Below, one piece after another: positions 1 to 10,413 of a stretch of 64,000 bases of DNA. A model generated the notes under the pieces. The model was not told the DNA's origin. It saw nothing but the letters and a program-made list of their open reading frames with translations, and did not search any database. How positions within the stretch are numbered: position 1 is the first letter of the stretch; each line of letters starts with the position of its first letter. The stretch comes from Corynebacterium casei LMG S-19264 (GTDB lineage Bacteria; Actinomycetota; Actinomycetes; Mycobacteriales; Mycobacteriaceae). A program made the translations under genes and the position numbers. The stretch covers positions 538,009-602,008 of the forward strand of contig NZ_CP004350.1 of assembly GCF_000550785.1 (NCBI RefSeq), in the 5' to 3' direction.

Positions 1-1
1 C

Positions 2-349
2 TTCGATAACGTCGGTGGGGACCACCTGGAAGCAGCTCTCGATGTCATGAAAGACGGCGGGCGCATTGCTCTGTGTGGCGCCATTGCGGGGTATAACTCC
101 ACCGACCGCACGCCAGGTCCGGACAATATGGCCAACATCATCACGCGTGGGCTAAAGCTTGAGGGATTTACCCTGGCCAACTATCTGCACCTGGCGCCGG
201 AATTCCGTGAGAAGATGACGCCATGGTTTGCAGAGGGCCAGATTGCCTACGATGAGACGGTTGTTGATGGCATTGAGAATACTGTCGATGCCTTCCTTGA
301 CATGATGTGGGGCGCTAACACCGGCAAGATGCTGGTCCGCGTCATCTAG
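2..349 (+). CDS. NADP-dependent oxidoreductase, MDR superfamily (C-terminal part)
   Basis: Only the C-terminal 115 residues lie in the window; the reading frame is open from base 2 and its start is upstream. It begins with FDNVGGDHLEAAL, the typical end of the nucleotide-binding fold in CurA/YncB-like zinc-independent medium-chain dehydrogenases/reductases, followed by GGRIALCGAIAGYN and the C-terminal GKMLVRV signature. Such enzymes reduce enones or quinones with NADPH in the cytoplasm; the substrate cannot be read from this fragment. It converges with the DUF3068 gene, with only a short hairpin between them. Confidence 0.85.
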   Translation, partial: FDNVGGDHLEAALDVMKDGGRIALCGAIAGYNSTDRTPGPDNMANIITRGLKLEGFTLANYLHLAPEFREKMTPWFAEGQIAYDETVVDGIENTVDAFLDMMWGANTGKMLVRVI

Positions 350-365
350 GTCCCTTTAATTACCG

Positions 366-390
366 TAGAGCTTAGGAGCTGCAAGCTCTA
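366..390. terminator. Weak bidirectional hairpin between convergent genes
   Basis: TAGAGCTT (366-373) and AAGCTCTA (383-390) form an 8-bp stem with a 9-nt loop between the stop codons of two convergent genes. There is no good T-run on either side, so a terminator role is inferred mainly from position. Confidence 0.4.
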
Positions 391-1344
391 AGCCCGACGG
401 CGAGGCCAGAACGTGCCGATTAAGCCCAGCAGAATGATGATTCCGCCGGCGATGAGTAGTGAAAGTCGCACGGTGCGGGCGGTGGATTCGCGGGGGATAT
501 CTGCTGCCTGAGCGAGCATCGCTGCGCGGTCTTCTTCTGTGCTTGATGCGTTGAGAACTAGCGCGTCATGGTCGGCGTTGCCTTCGCGGTCAGCGTAATA
601 ATCATGAATGTCCACGTCCATGCCCACTAGCAGCCCGGTCTCTTGGTCGACGTAAAGGTCGCGGGTACCGGAGTGGAAAAGATAGCCAGCCTCAGTGCCG
701 CCTTCTTCAGTTTCCAGCTGGGTGGTGTTGAATGCCCCAGCGTAAAGAGTCGCAACGTTCACCGGTTCAATTTCTTGGTGGTAGCGGTAAACCGTGCGGC
801 CTTCCATGTCGAGTTCTTCTTCAAACACGGCATCGCGTGCCTGGCGCAAGGTTGGATCGAATGCCGGGTAGGTGGTCTTCTCGGCGTTGGAGGGGAACTT
901 GAACCAGTAGCCATCGACAGCCGAAGTGGCCATTGGTGAAGCGAGCTGGTAGCTAATGTCTGCCTCGCTGGTGGCCTCACCAGTCACGCGGTCCACGGTG
1001 TAGCTCCAGATTTGAGCCTGAACTAGGTTCTCAATCGCATCATCTTCGCCCTCGCCGCGAAACGTGGATTCTCCAATGCTAACCGTCGCGTTCTGCTCAT
1101 CCGCTGGGTCCTGGATATCCACATGCATCTGATAAGTGACGACGCCGTTGTATTCCTCGGTGCCTTCTTCACTAATTTCCTGCGCGGTGCCATTGTCATC
1201 TGTCAACGTATATGTTGCGCCGGTCAGGTCTAGCGGAAGGCGAGCGCTGGAATGAAGAAACTGTGGGGCAACAATGCCCGCAACCAGCAACGCGACACCG
1301 AGACCTAGCAGCACAATGGATATAACTCGAGACTTAGGCAGCAT
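388..1344 (-). CDS. DUF3068 / PorA-family-like membrane protein
   Basis: A 318-residue protein with an N-terminal membrane segment (about residues 8-30), a long extracytoplasmic domain rich in Asp, Glu and Thr, and a second membrane segment near the C-terminus (about 292-311) ending in PRRRA. This two-membrane-anchor layout and the N-terminal 'LPLDLTGATYTLTDDNG' type sequence match the actinobacterial DUF3068 family, whose members are sometimes labelled porin PorA family. The function is not established; an envelope role is inferred from topology. It converges with the oxidoreductase gene and is divergent from rpoB, separated from it by about 520 bases. Confidence 0.75.
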   Translation of the reverse strand: MLPKSRVISIVLLGLGVALLVAGIVAPQFLHSSARLPLDLTGATYTLTDDNGTAQEISEEGTEEYNGVVTYQMHVDIQDPADEQNATVSIGESTFRGEGEDDAIENLVQAQIWSYTVDRVTGEATSEADISYQLASPMATSAVDGYWFKFPSNAEKTTYPAFDPTLRQARDAVFEEELDMEGRTVYRYHQEIEPVNVATLYAGAFNTTQLETEEGGTEAGYLFHSGTRDLYVDQETGLLVGMDVDIHDYYADREGNADHDALVLNASSTEEDRAAMLAQAADIPRESTARTVRLSLLIAGGIIILLGLIGTFWPRRRA

Positions 1345-1649
1345 GGGGCATTAGTCTACCCGGCACCATGAGGATCTCTTGACGCGCGGGCCGAATGTTT
1401 CATAATCCGAAAGCCTCATGGTAGATTGCCGCGGTAGGACACAACGCGCAATGGCGCGTGAAATCCGCCCACAGCTGATGCTGAGAAGTTGAAGAAGATT
1501 CATGGAATCTAAAGCTTCTCCTAGGTGCTCGAGAATCTCCGATATGGAAATTCTTCGACAAACGCTTAGAATGCACACTGTGCTTGAACTGCAAAGATCC
1601 GGAGTAGTTCGCGCAATAGTCTGTGTCGAATAAAAAAGTCAAGTCTAAC

Positions 1650-1678
1650 TTTACATGGGGGCATATTTAGACTAGGCT
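1650..1678 (+). promoter_or_regulatory. Candidate rpoB promoter
   Basis: TTTACA (1650-1655), a 17-nt spacer and TAGGCT (1673-1678) fit a housekeeping corynebacterial promoter (-10 TANNNT). It predicts an rpoB leader of about 180 nt. The rest of the gap 1345-1649 shows no convincing gene. Confidence 0.6.
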
Positions 1679-1863
1679 GTTTCTTTGCGCTGGAATCCGG
1701 ATCTTCAGTGCGCATTTAGCCTTGGCGAACAGTAATGGTAAAGCTGATTTGACAGGGTGATTTTGTGCTATCTGAACCCGACTATTCCACAGCAGACCGA
1801 ATGCTAAATCTACCAGCGGTTTTCGTTCCTCAAGGTGGTTCTTGAGGAAACGTTCCGCGTGAG

Positions 1864-4800
1864 GTGCTGGAAGGACCCATCTTGGCAGTCTCCCGCCAGA
1901 CCAAGTCAGTGGCCAATATCCCTGGAGCTCCGAAGCGTTATTCGTTCGCTAAAATTAGCGAGCCAATTGCGGTTCCGGGCCTCCTTGATCTACAACTTGA
2001 ATCGTTTTCATGGCTCATCGGCACGCCTGAGTGGCGTGAGCGTCAGCAGGAAGAGCGCGGCGCTGAAGCCCGCATTTCCTCTGGCCTCGAAGACATCTTG
2101 GACGAGTTGTCCCCAATTCAGGACTACTCCGGCAACATGTCTTTGTCGCTGTCCGAGCCACGCTTTGAACCGGTGAAGAACACCGTTGATGAGTGCAAGG
2201 AAAAGGACATTAACTACTCTGCACCGCTGTACGTCACGGCAGAGTTCATCAATAACGACACCCAGGAAATTAAGTCTCAGACCGTCTTCATTGGTGATTT
2301 CCCAATGATGACCGATGAGGGCACCTTCATTGTCAACGGCACCGAGCGTGTTGTTGTTTCTCAGCTGGTGCGTTCCCCAGGTGTCTACTTCGACCAGACT
2401 ATTGATAAGTCCACGGAGCGCCCATTGCACTCCGTGAAGGTCATCCCATCCCGCGGTGCATGGCTCGAATTCGACGTGGACAAGCGCGACACCGTTGGTG
2501 TGCGTATTGACCGCAAGCGTCGTCAGCCAGTCACCGTATTGCTGAAGGCATTGGGCTGGACCGAACAGCAGATCCGCGACCGTTTCGGTTTCTCCGAGTT
2601 GATGATGTCCACTCTGGAATCCGACGGCGTTGCAAACACCGACGAAGCATTGCTGGAGATCTACCGCAAGCAGCGTCCAGGTGAGCAGCCAACCCGCGAT
2701 CTTGCACAGTCCTTGCTGGACAACTCCTTCTTCCGTGCAAAGCGCTACGATCTGGCACGCGTTGGCCGCTACAAGGTCAACCGCAAGCTGGGTCTTGGTG
2801 GCGATCATGAAGGTCTGATGACCCTGACCGAAGAAGACATTGCAGTCACCCTGGAATACTTGGTCCGTCTTCACACTGGTGAGCGTGAGATGAAGGCACC
2901 TAACGGTGACACCATTCCAGTAAACACCGACGACATCGACCACTTTGGTAACCGTCGTCTGCGTACTGTTGGTGAGCTGATTCAGAACCAGGTTCGTGTT
3001 GGCCTGTCCCGTATGGAGCGTGTTGTGCGTGAGCGCATGACCACCCAGGACGCAGAGTCCATCACTCCTACCTCTTTGATCAACGTTCGTCCTGTTTCTG
3101 CAGCTATCCGTGAGTTCTTCGGAACTTCCCAGCTGTCGCAGTTCATGGACCAGAACAACTCGCTGTCGGGTCTGACACACAAGCGTCGTCTGTCTGCGCT
3201 AGGACCGGGTGGTCTGTCCCGTGAGCGCGCCGGCATTGAGGTTCGAGACGTTCACCCATCTCACTACGGCCGTATGTGCCCAATTGAGACTCCCGAAGGT
3301 CCGAACATTGGTCTGATCGGTTCCTTGGCTTCATACGCTCGCGTGAATGCTTTTGGCTTCATTGAGACTCCTTACCGCAAGGTTGAGAACGGCCGCGTCA
3401 CTGACGAGGTTCGTTACCTGACCGCGGATGAAGAGGACCGCTACTCAATCGCGCAGGCTGAGGTTGAGCAGGACGCTGAAGGCAACATCATCGGCGACCG
3501 TATTGAGGTTCGTCTCAAGGACGGCGATATCGGCGTGACCGACGCTAACGGCGTTGATTACGTTGACGTTTCTCCACGTCAGATGGTCTCTGTTGGTACC
3601 GCGATGATTCCATTCTTGGAGCACGACGATGCTAACCGTGCACTGATGGGTGCGAACATGCAGAAGCAGGCTGTTCCACTGGTTCGTGGCGAGGCACCTT
3701 GCGTTGGTACCGGTATGGAGCTGCGCGCTGCATACGATGCTGGCGATATGGTTATCACCCCGAAGGCTGGTGTTGTAGAAAACGTCAACGCTGACCTCAT
3801 CACCATCATGGACGATGAAGGCATCCGCGACACCTACATGCTGCGCAAGTTCGAGCGCACCAACCAGGGCACCAACTACAACCAGACTCCTCTGGTCAAC
3901 ATGGGCGACCGTGTTGAGGCAGGCCAGGTGCTTGCTGATGGTCCAGGTACCCACAACGGTGAAATGTCTCTTGGTCGTAACCTGCTCGTGGCGTTCATGC
4001 CATGGGAAGGCCACAACTACGAGGATGCAATCATCCTGAACCAGCGCATTGTGGAAGAGGACATCTTGACCTCCATCCACATTGAGGAGCACGAGATTGA
4101 TGCTCGTGACACCAAGCTGGGTGCAGAAGAGATCACTCGTGAGATTCCAAACGTGTCCGAAGATGTTCTTCGTGATCTGGATGATCGCGGCATCATCCGC
4201 ATCGGTGCAGATGTTCGCCCAGGCGACATCCTGGTAGGTAAGGTCACTCCTAAGGGTGAGACCGAGCTGACCCCAGAAGAACGCCTGCTGCGCGCCATCT
4301 TCGGTGAGAAGGCTCGTGAAGTTCGCGACACCTCCATGAAGGTTCCTCACGGTGAGACCGGCAAGGTTATTGGCGTTGCTCGTTTCTCCCGTGAAGATGA
4401 TGATGATTTGGCACCTGGTGTCAATGAGATGATCCGTGTCTACGTTGCTCAGAAGCGTAAGATCCAGGACGGCGATAAGCTCGCTGGCCGCCACGGCAAC
4501 AAGGGCGTTGTGGGTAAGGTTCTGCCTCCTGAGGACATGCCATTCATGGCTGACGGCACCCCAGTTGACGTCATCTTGAACACCCACGGTGTTCCACGTC
4601 GTATGAACATTGGTCAGGTTCTTGAGTTGCACCTGGGCTGGCTGGCAAAGACCGGCTGGACCGTGGACACTGAAGATCCAAATAATGAGGAGCTGCTGAA
4701 GACTCTGCCTCCAGAACTCTATGACGTTCCGGCTGACTCTTTGACTGCAACGCCTGTCTTCGACGGTGCAACCAATGAGGAACTGACCCGTTTGCTGGCT

Positions 4801-5361
4801 TCTTCCAAGCCAAACCGTGATGGTGACGTCATGGTGAATGAGAACGGTAAGGCACAGCTTTTCGATGGCCGCTCTGGCGAGCCATACATGTACCCAATCT
4901 CGGTTGGCTACATGTACATGCTGAAGCTGCACCACCTCATTGATGAGAAGATCCACGCACGTTCCACCGGTCCTTACTCCATGATTACCCAGCAGCCACT
5001 GGGTGGTAAGGCACAGTTCGGTGGCCAGCGCTTTGGTGAGATGGAGGTGTGGGCAATGCAGGCATACGGCGCTGCTTACACCCTGCAGGAACTCCTGACC
5101 ATCAAGTCCGATGACGTGGTTGGTCGTGTCAAGGTCTACGAGGCAATTGTTAAGGGCGACAACATCCCGGATCCAGGTATTCCTGAGTCCTTTAAGGTGT
5201 TGCTCAAGGAGCTGCAGTCCCTGTGTCTGAACGTTGAAGTTCTTTCCACTGACGGCACTCCAATGGAGCTTTCTGGCACCGACGAAGATGATCTGGAATC
5301 CGGTTCTTCCATGGGCATTAACCTGTCCCGTGATGAGAACTCTTCCGCAGACATCGCTTAA
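1864..5361 (+). CDS. rpoB: DNA-directed RNA polymerase subunit beta
   Basis: The 1165-residue sequence is the beta subunit of RNA polymerase, forming half of the active-site cleft with beta'. The rifampicin pocket is readable at about residues 420-450 ([20 protein letters not shown] then [11 protein letters not shown]). The Asp, His and Ser residues usually mutated in resistance are wild type, so a rifampicin-sensitive enzyme is predicted. The C-terminal half contains the GRHGNKGV and [18 protein letters not shown] motifs. The chosen GTG start matches the annotation style of C. glutamicum ([13 protein letters not shown]). An in-frame TTG at 1882 has a better Shine-Dalgarno (GGAAGGA, 6 nt upstream), resembles the mycobacterial start and could be the true one. 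It is cotranscribed with rpoC. Confidence 0.98.
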   Translation: MLEGPILAVSRQTKSVANIPGAPKRYSFAKISEPIAVPGLLDLQLESFSWLIGTPEWRERQQEERGAEARISSGLEDILDELSPIQDYSGNMSLSLSEPRFEPVKNTVDECKEKDINYSAPLYVTAEFINNDTQEIKSQTVFIGDFPMMTDEGTFIVNGTERVVVSQLVRSPGVYFDQTIDKSTERPLHSVKVIPSRGAWLEFDVDKRDTVGVRIDRKRRQPVTVLLKALGWTEQQIRDRFGFSELMMSTLESDGVANTDEALLEIYRKQRPGEQPTRDLAQSLLDNSFFRAKRYDLARVGRYKVNRKLGLGGDHEGLMTLTEEDIAVTLEYLVRLHTGEREMKAPNGDTIPVNTDDIDHFGNRRLRTVGELIQNQVRVGLSRMERVVRERMTTQDAESITPTSLINVRPVSAAIREFFGTSQLSQFMDQNNSLSGLTHKRRLSALGPGGLSRERAGIEVRDVHPSHYGRMCPIETPEGPNIGLIGSLASYARVNAFGFIETPYRKVENGRVTDEVRYLTADEEDRYSIAQAEVEQDAEGNIIGDRIEVRLKDGDIGVTDANGVDYVDVSPRQMVSVGTAMIPFLEHDDANRALMGANMQKQAVPLVRGEAPCVGTGMELRAAYDAGDMVITPKAGVVENVNADLITIMDDEGIRDTYMLRKFERTNQGTNYNQTPLVNMGDRVEAGQVLADGPGTHNGEMSLGRNLLVAFMPWEGHNYEDAIILNQRIVEEDILTSIHIEEHEIDARDTKLGAEEITREIPNVSEDVLRDLDDRGIIRIGADVRPGDILVGKVTPKGETELTPEERLLRAIFGEKAREVRDTSMKVPHGETGKVIGVARFSREDDDDLAPGVNEMIRVYVAQKRKIQDGDKLAGRHGNKGVVGKVLPPEDMPFMADGTPVDVILNTHGVPRRMNIGQVLELHLGWLAKTGWTVDTEDPNNEELLKTLPPELYDVPADSLTATPVFDGATNEELTRLLASSKPNRDGDVMVNENGKAQLFDGRSGEPYMYPISVGYMYMLKLHHLIDEKIHARSTGPYSMITQQPLGGKAQFGGQRFGEMEVWAMQAYGAAYTLQELLTIKSDDVVGRVKVYEAIVKGDNIPDPGIPESFKVLLKELQSLCLNVEVLSTDGTPMELSGTDEDDLESGSSMGINLSRDENSSADIA

Positions 5362-5368
5362 CAAGTGC

Positions 5369-5413
5369 TAGGCGTCGCAAGCGCCTAAACCCGCAGGACT
5401 GCAATTTGCAGTC
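5369..5413 (+). other. Two hairpins in the rpoB-rpoC intercistronic gap
   Basis: TAGGCG (5369-5374) pairs with CGCCTA (5382-5387), and GACTGCA (5397-5403) pairs with TGCAGTC (5407-5413). Neither is followed by a T-run, so RNA processing or stability elements are more likely than terminators. They lie in the 148-nt gap between rpoB and rpoC. Confidence 0.5.
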
Positions 5414-5509
5414 GTGTGCAGTTTGGGCGCAGGCGATGGATGAAACGTTAATTAGAACTAAAAGCCAATCAACTTCCTCCGATTCAGGAGGATGAAAGGG
5501 AGACGTTAC

Positions 5510-8500
5510 GTGTTCGACGTAAATCTCTTCGACGAGCTTCGTATTGGACTGGCCACCGCCGACGACATTCGCCGTTGGTCTAAGGGCGAGGTTAAGAAGC
5601 CTGAGACCATCAACTACCGCACCTTGAAGCCAGAAAAGGACGGCCTTTTCTGTGAGCGTATCTTTGGCCCTACCCGTGACTGGGAGTGCCAGTGCGGTAA
5701 GTACAAGCGTGTCCGCTACAAGGGCATTATTTGTGAGCGTTGTGGCGTTGAGGTCACGAAGTCCAAGGTTCGTCGTGAGCGCATGGGCCACATTGAGCTC
5801 GCTGCGCCAGTAACCCACATCTGGTACTTCAAGGGTGTCCCATCCCGTTTGGGCTACCTGTTGGATCTTGCTCCGAAGGACCTGGAGCGCATCATCTACT
5901 TCGCAGCTAACATCATCACCTCTGTTGATGATGAGGCTCGCCACAATGACCTGTCTACTCTCGAGGGCGAAATGCTCTTGGAGAAGAAGGACGTTGAGGA
6001 TGACGTTCAGGCTGAAATCGCTGAGCGTGCTTCCAAGCTGGAAGATGACCTGGCTGCACTCGAGGCAGAGGGTGCTAAGGCTGATGCCCGCCGCAAGGTT
6101 CAGAATGCTGCTGATAAGGAAATGCAGCATATTCGTGAGCGCGGTGAGCGTGAGGTACAGCGTCTGGATGAAATCTGGAACACCTTCAACAAGCTTGCTC
6201 CAAAGCAGATGATCATTGATGAATCCATCTACGAAGAGCTGGTTGACCGCTACGAGGATTACTTCACCGGCGGCATGGGCGCGGAAGCTATCCAGACCCT
6301 GATCCGCAACTTCGACCTCGACGCAGAGGCAGAAGAGCTGCGCGACATCATCAACAATGGCAAGGGCCAGAAGAAGATGCGTGCGCTCAAGCGCCTCAAG
6401 GTTGTTGCTGCATTCCAGCGTTCGGGCAATGACCCAGCTGGTATGGTCTTGGACTCCATCCCAGTGATCCCACCAGAGCTGCGCCCAATGGTTCAGCTTG
6501 ACGGTGGCCGCTTCGCAACCTCCGACTTGAACGACCTTTACCGTCGTGTCATCAACCGCAACAACCGCCTCAAGCGCATGATCGACCTCGGTGCACCTGA
6601 GATCATCGTGAACAACGAGAAGCGTATGTTGCAGGAATCTGTTGACGCACTGTTTGACAACGGCCGTCGTGGCCGCCCAGTCTCCGGTCCTGGCAACCGT
6701 CCACTGAAGTCCTTGAGCGACCTGCTCAAGGGTAAGCAGGGTCGTTTCCGTCAGAACCTGCTGGGTAAGCGTGTTGACTACTCTGGTCGTTCCGTAATTA
6801 TTGTTGGTCCTCAGCTGAAGCTGCACGAGTGTGGTCTTCCTAAGCTGATGGCTCTGGAACTGTTCAAGCCATTCGTGATGAAGCGACTGGTTGAAAATGA
6901 CTACGCGCAGAACATCAAGTCCGCTAAGCGCATGGTTGAGCGTCAGCGTCCAGAGGTATGGGACGTTCTGGAAGAAGCAATTTCTGAGCACCCAGTTCTT
7001 TTGAACCGTGCACCAACCCTGCACCGTCTGGGCATCCAGGCGTTCGAGCCAAAGCTGGTTGAGGGTAAGGCTATTCAGCTGCACCCACTGGCTTGTGAAG
7101 CATTCAACGCCGACTTCGACGGTGACCAGATGGCAGTTCACCTGCCACTGTCCGCAGAAGCACAGGCTGAGGCTCGTGTTCTGATGCTGTCCTCCAACAA
7201 CATTCTCTCCCCAGCGTCGGGTAAGCCACTGGCTATGCCACGCCTGGACATGGTGACCGGTCTGTACTTCCTCACCATGAACAAGCGCGAGGATGAAATT
7301 GGTGGCAACGGCCGCTACGCACCAGCGGATGAGAACGGTCCTGCACAGGGCGTGTACTCCTCCTACGCAGAAGCCATCATGGCTTATGACCGTGGTGTCC
7401 TTGGCCTGCAGGCTCCAATCAAGGTTCGCATTGATCACCTGCGTCCAACTGAGGCAATTGAGGCAGCTCAGTTCCCAGACGGCTGGACCAAGGGCGAGTC
7501 CTGGATGGCTGAGACCACCCTGGGTCGCATCATGTTCAATGAGCTCCTGCCATGGAACTACCCATACCTTGAGGGCGTCATGGTCCGTAAGGGCGGCTCC
7601 AAGGACATCGTCCTGCTCGGTGACGTCATCAACGACCTCGCTATCAAGTACCCAATGATCACCGTGGCGCAGGTGCTGGACAAGATGAAGGATGCCGGTT
7701 TCTACTGGGCAACCCGCTCTTGCGTCACCATCACCATGCACGACGTTCTGGTTCTTCCAAACAAGACCGAGATGCTCGAGTCTTATGAGAAGGAAGCAGA
7801 GCGCATTGAGCGCAAGTACTGGGATCAGGGTGCGCTGACTGAGCGTGAGCGCTACGACCGTCTGGTTGAGCTATGGAAGGATGCAACCGACTCCGTGGGT
7901 AACGCGGTTGAGGCTTTGTACCCTGACGACAACCCAATTCCGATGATCGTTAAGTCTGGTGCAGCAGGTAACATGCGTCAGATCTGGACCCTGGCCGGCA
8001 TGAAGGGCATGGTTGTGAACTCTAAGGGTGACTACATCACCCGTCCGATTAAGACCTCCTTCCGTGAAGGTCTGTCGGTTCTGGAGTACTTCAACAACTC
8101 CCACGGTTCCCGTAAGGGTCTGGCGGATACCGCTCTGCGTACCGCTGACTCCGGCTACCTGACCCGTCGTCTGGTTGACGTTGCGCAGGATGTCATCGTT
8201 CGCGAAGACGACTGTGGCACCCGTCAGGGCGTTCGCGTCCCAATCGGCGAGGAAGTTGCTGAAGGCACCTACGCTGTTCACGAGCTGTGGGAGACCTCAG
8301 CTTCGGGCCGTGTTGTTGCAACCGATGTCAAGGATGCTGAAGGCAACGTTGTTGCTGAAGCAGGCGCAGACCTCACTGAGGAACTGACCGACAAGCTGGT
8401 TAACGCAGGCGTTACTGAGGTCAAGGTTCGCTCCGTGCTTACCTGCCAGACACCAGCCGGTGTTTGTGCAAAGTGCTACGGCAAGTCCATGGCTTCTGGC

Positions 8501-9505
8501 CAGCTGGTCGATATCGGCGAAGCCGTCGGTATTGTTGCAGCGCAGTCCATTGGTGAGCCTGGTACCCAGCTGACAATGCGTACCTTCCACCAGGGTGGTG
8601 TCGGTGGCGACATTACCGGTGGTCTGCCTCGTGTTCAGGAGCTGTTTGAGGCACGTAACCCTAAGAACCGTGCACCAATCGCTTCTGTCGATGGCACCAT
8701 CTCGCTGTCTGATGAAGGTAACTTCTGGACCTTGACCATTACTCCGGACGATGGTTCGGACAACGTGGTCTACGAGAAGCTGTCGAAGCGTCAGGGCCTT
8801 GCTCAGGTTCGTCGCCCAATGGAGTCCAACCCGAACGCGATGATCGAGCGCTCCTTGCGTGACGGTGACCATGTCACCACCGGTCTTCGTCTGATGCGCG
8901 GTGCGGCTGACCCACACGACGTGCTCGAGGTTCTCGGTCGCCGTGGTGTGGAAAAGCACCTCATTGATGAAGTTCAGGCTGTTTACCGTGCTCAGGGTGT
9001 GGCCATCCACGATAAGCACATCGAGATCATCATCCGTCAGATGCTGCGTCGCGGTACCGTCATCGATTCGGGTAACACCGACTTGCTGCCAGGTACTCTG
9101 GTTGACCTTTCCGAGGCACGCCAGATCAACGCCACGATGCAGGCAGAGGGCAATGAGCCAGCACAGCTGCGTTCAGAGATCATGGGTATTACCAAGGCTT
9201 CCTTGGCTACCGAGTCTTGGCTGTCTGCGGCGTCCTTCCAGGAGACCACCCGCGTGCTTACCGATGCCGCTATTAACAAGCGCTCCGATAAGCTAATCGG
9301 CCTCAAGGAGAACGTCATCATCGGTAAGCTGATCCCAGCTGGTACCGGTATCTCTCGCTACCGCAACATCTCCGTTAAGCCAACCGAGGCTGCCCGCAAC
9401 GCGGCATACTCGATTCCGACTTACGGCGATTCCATCTACGGCGACGACGGCTTCGGTGAGTTCACCGGCGCTTCCGTCCCACTGGATGAGGACTTCACCT
9501 TCTAA
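5510..9505 (+). CDS. rpoC: DNA-directed RNA polymerase subunit beta'
   Basis: This is the beta' subunit, about 1331 residues from this start. The N-terminal zinc site is CQCGKYKR...CERCGVEV, and the catalytic magnesium loop is [15 protein letters not shown] at roughly residue 530. The trigger-loop region [20 protein letters not shown] is intact. The second zinc-binding set CGTR...[15 protein letters not shown] is also present. The GTG at 5510 ([13 protein letters not shown]) is chosen because AAAGGGAG lies about 7 nt upstream and because corynebacterial RpoC starts at this point. An in-frame ATG at 5492 has its AGGAG only 1 nt away and is less likely. A strong terminator follows. Confidence 0.98.
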   Translation: MFDVNLFDELRIGLATADDIRRWSKGEVKKPETINYRTLKPEKDGLFCERIFGPTRDWECQCGKYKRVRYKGIICERCGVEVTKSKVRRERMGHIELAAPVTHIWYFKGVPSRLGYLLDLAPKDLERIIYFAANIITSVDDEARHNDLSTLEGEMLLEKKDVEDDVQAEIAERASKLEDDLAALEAEGAKADARRKVQNAADKEMQHIRERGEREVQRLDEIWNTFNKLAPKQMIIDESIYEELVDRYEDYFTGGMGAEAIQTLIRNFDLDAEAEELRDIINNGKGQKKMRALKRLKVVAAFQRSGNDPAGMVLDSIPVIPPELRPMVQLDGGRFATSDLNDLYRRVINRNNRLKRMIDLGAPEIIVNNEKRMLQESVDALFDNGRRGRPVSGPGNRPLKSLSDLLKGKQGRFRQNLLGKRVDYSGRSVIIVGPQLKLHECGLPKLMALELFKPFVMKRLVENDYAQNIKSAKRMVERQRPEVWDVLEEAISEHPVLLNRAPTLHRLGIQAFEPKLVEGKAIQLHPLACEAFNADFDGDQMAVHLPLSAEAQAEARVLMLSSNNILSPASGKPLAMPRLDMVTGLYFLTMNKREDEIGGNGRYAPADENGPAQGVYSSYAEAIMAYDRGVLGLQAPIKVRIDHLRPTEAIEAAQFPDGWTKGESWMAETTLGRIMFNELLPWNYPYLEGVMVRKGGSKDIVLLGDVINDLAIKYPMITVAQVLDKMKDAGFYWATRSCVTITMHDVLVLPNKTEMLESYEKEAERIERKYWDQGALTERERYDRLVELWKDATDSVGNAVEALYPDDNPIPMIVKSGAAGNMRQIWTLAGMKGMVVNSKGDYITRPIKTSFREGLSVLEYFNNSHGSRKGLADTALRTADSGYLTRRLVDVAQDVIVREDDCGTRQGVRVPIGEEVAEGTYAVHELWETSASGRVVATDVKDAEGNVVAEAGADLTEELTDKLVNAGVTEVKVRSVLTCQTPAGVCAKCYGKSMASGQLVDIGEAVGIVAAQSIGEPGTQLTMRTFHQGGVGGDITGGLPRVQELFEARNPKNRAPIASVDGTISLSDEGNFWTLTITPDDGSDNVVYEKLSKRQGLAQVRRPMESNPNAMIERSLRDGDHVTTGLRLMRGAADPHDVLEVLGRRGVEKHLIDEVQAVYRAQGVAIHDKHIEIIIRQMLRRGTVIDSGNTDLLPGTLVDLSEARQINATMQAEGNEPAQLRSEIMGITKASLATESWLSAASFQETTRVLTDAAINKRSDKLIGLKENVIIGKLIPAGTGISRYRNISVKPTEAARNAAYSIPTYGDSIYGDDGFGEFTGASVPLDEDFTF

Positions 9506-9575
9506 GGGAATTGTTCACGGAAGAAATTCCGTGGCCACTTTCCGGGAGACTTAGAAGTAGTCCCTGCGAGATAAG

Positions 9576-9628
9576 GGCAGCGCCCGCGCACTGATTTTTC
9601 AGTAGCGCGGGCGCTGCCGTTTTGTTTT
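9576..9628 (+). terminator. Intrinsic terminator of the rpoBC operon
   Basis: GGCAGCGCCCGCGC (9576-9589) pairs perfectly with 9605-9618, and ACTGA/TCAGT extends the stem inwards, leaving a TTTT loop and one bulged A. TTTT-G-TTTT follows. This is a strong rho-independent terminator 70 nt after the rpoC stop. Confidence 0.95.
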
Positions 9629-9709
9629 GCCCACGTGGTGGTTCAAGGCGAGATATTTGCCATGCGTATGAGCACTCTGGTAGTTCTTGAGGAGCATCAT
9701 ATTCATTTA

Positions 9710-9801
9710 CGGGTGCTCGCAAGCAAAGTGCGGGCTGAGACCCCTGGCGCAGGCGCTGGGAAACCGTCGAACTTGAACCGGATAATGCCGGCGAAAGGAT
9801 A
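9710..9801 (+). promoter_or_regulatory. TPP riboswitch (THI element)
   Basis: The conserved THI-box blocks are readable in order: CGGGTGC (9710), GCGGGCTGAGACCCCTGG (from 9730), and GAACTTGAACCGGATAATG then CCGGCGAAAGGAT up to about 9800. These form the thiamine-pyrophosphate aptamer. The element ends only a few nucleotides before the ykoE start, and its 3' part contains the AAAGGA ribosome-binding site. Control by sequestering the Shine-Dalgarno is therefore more likely than a separate terminator. High TPP should repress the downstream transporter operon. Confidence 0.93.
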
Positions 9802-9807
9802 AAAGAA

Positions 9808-10413
9808 ATGGTTACTTTAGCTAACCCTGCTCGCACTCTCAGTTGGCGAGTCGTAGACATTATCGTTGCTTCCATCCTCGCAGTAGCCTGCGGCCTAGTG
9901 TTCGTCTTTTGGAACTCAGTTGGCTACGCCTGGTTTATGGCCATGGACGCACTCACTCCCGGTCTTGGTGGATTGGCAACCGGCATTTGGCTCGCCGGCG
10001 GTGTCATCGGTGCGCTGGTCATCCGCAAACCGGGCGCAGCAATCTACGTGGAAACTCTCGCGGCAACTGTCTCGGCTGTCTTCGGCTCCCAGTGGGGACC
10101 AGAGACTTTGTACTCCGGCCTGGCACAGGGTTTGGGCGTGGAAATCGTCTTCGCTATCTTCCTCTACCGCCGTTTCAGCCTGACCGTCGCAGCGCTGGGC
10201 GGTATCGGCGCGGCCATCGGAGCGTTTGTCCTCGAGCTGTTTACCTCCGCGAACATCGCTAAGTCCTTGGAATTCAACCTCATTTACCTCACCTGCCTGG
10301 TAATCTCGGGCGCAATCCTCGCGGGAGCACTGAGCTTCTTCGCGGTGAAAGCTCTGGCTAAGACCGGTGCCTTGGACCGTTTTGCCGTAGGACGCGAGCA
10401 GCGCGAGCGTTAA
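9808..10413 (+). CDS. ykoE: ECF transporter substrate-binding membrane component, YkoE type
   Basis: A 201-residue hydrophobic protein with about five to six membrane segments, matching the YkoE family: the S component of an energy-coupling-factor transporter for thiamine or its hydroxymethylpyrimidine precursor. Readable YkoE-type blocks include WRVVDIIVAS at the N-terminus, GLGGLATGIWLAGGVIGALV in the middle, and YVETLAATVSAVFGSQWG. It is directly under a TPP riboswitch and overlaps the next gene by 1 nt (TAATG), so the three transporter genes should be translated together. The exact ligand is inferred from family and riboswitch. Confidence 0.92.
   Translation: MVTLANPARTLSWRVVDIIVASILAVACGLVFVFWNSVGYAWFMAMDALTPGLGGLATGIWLAGGVIGALVIRKPGAAIYVETLAATVSAVFGSQWGPETLYSGLAQGLGVEIVFAIFLYRRFSLTVAALGGIGAAIGAFVLELFTSANIAKSLEFNLIYLTCLVISGAILAGALSFFAVKALAKTGALDRFAVGREQRER

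Noticed and set aside
1345..1649. A small minus-strand frame upstream of rpoB (1351-1578)
   Set aside because: Short, with unbiased codon use and no motif; the region more likely carries the rpoB promoter and DUF3068 promoter.
5318..7741. Very long open frames antisense to rpoB, rpoC and fusA (up to about 800 codons)
   Set aside because: They mirror the strongly biased codon use of highly expressed genes on the other strand, have no ribosome-binding sites or family motifs, and overlap essential genes completely.
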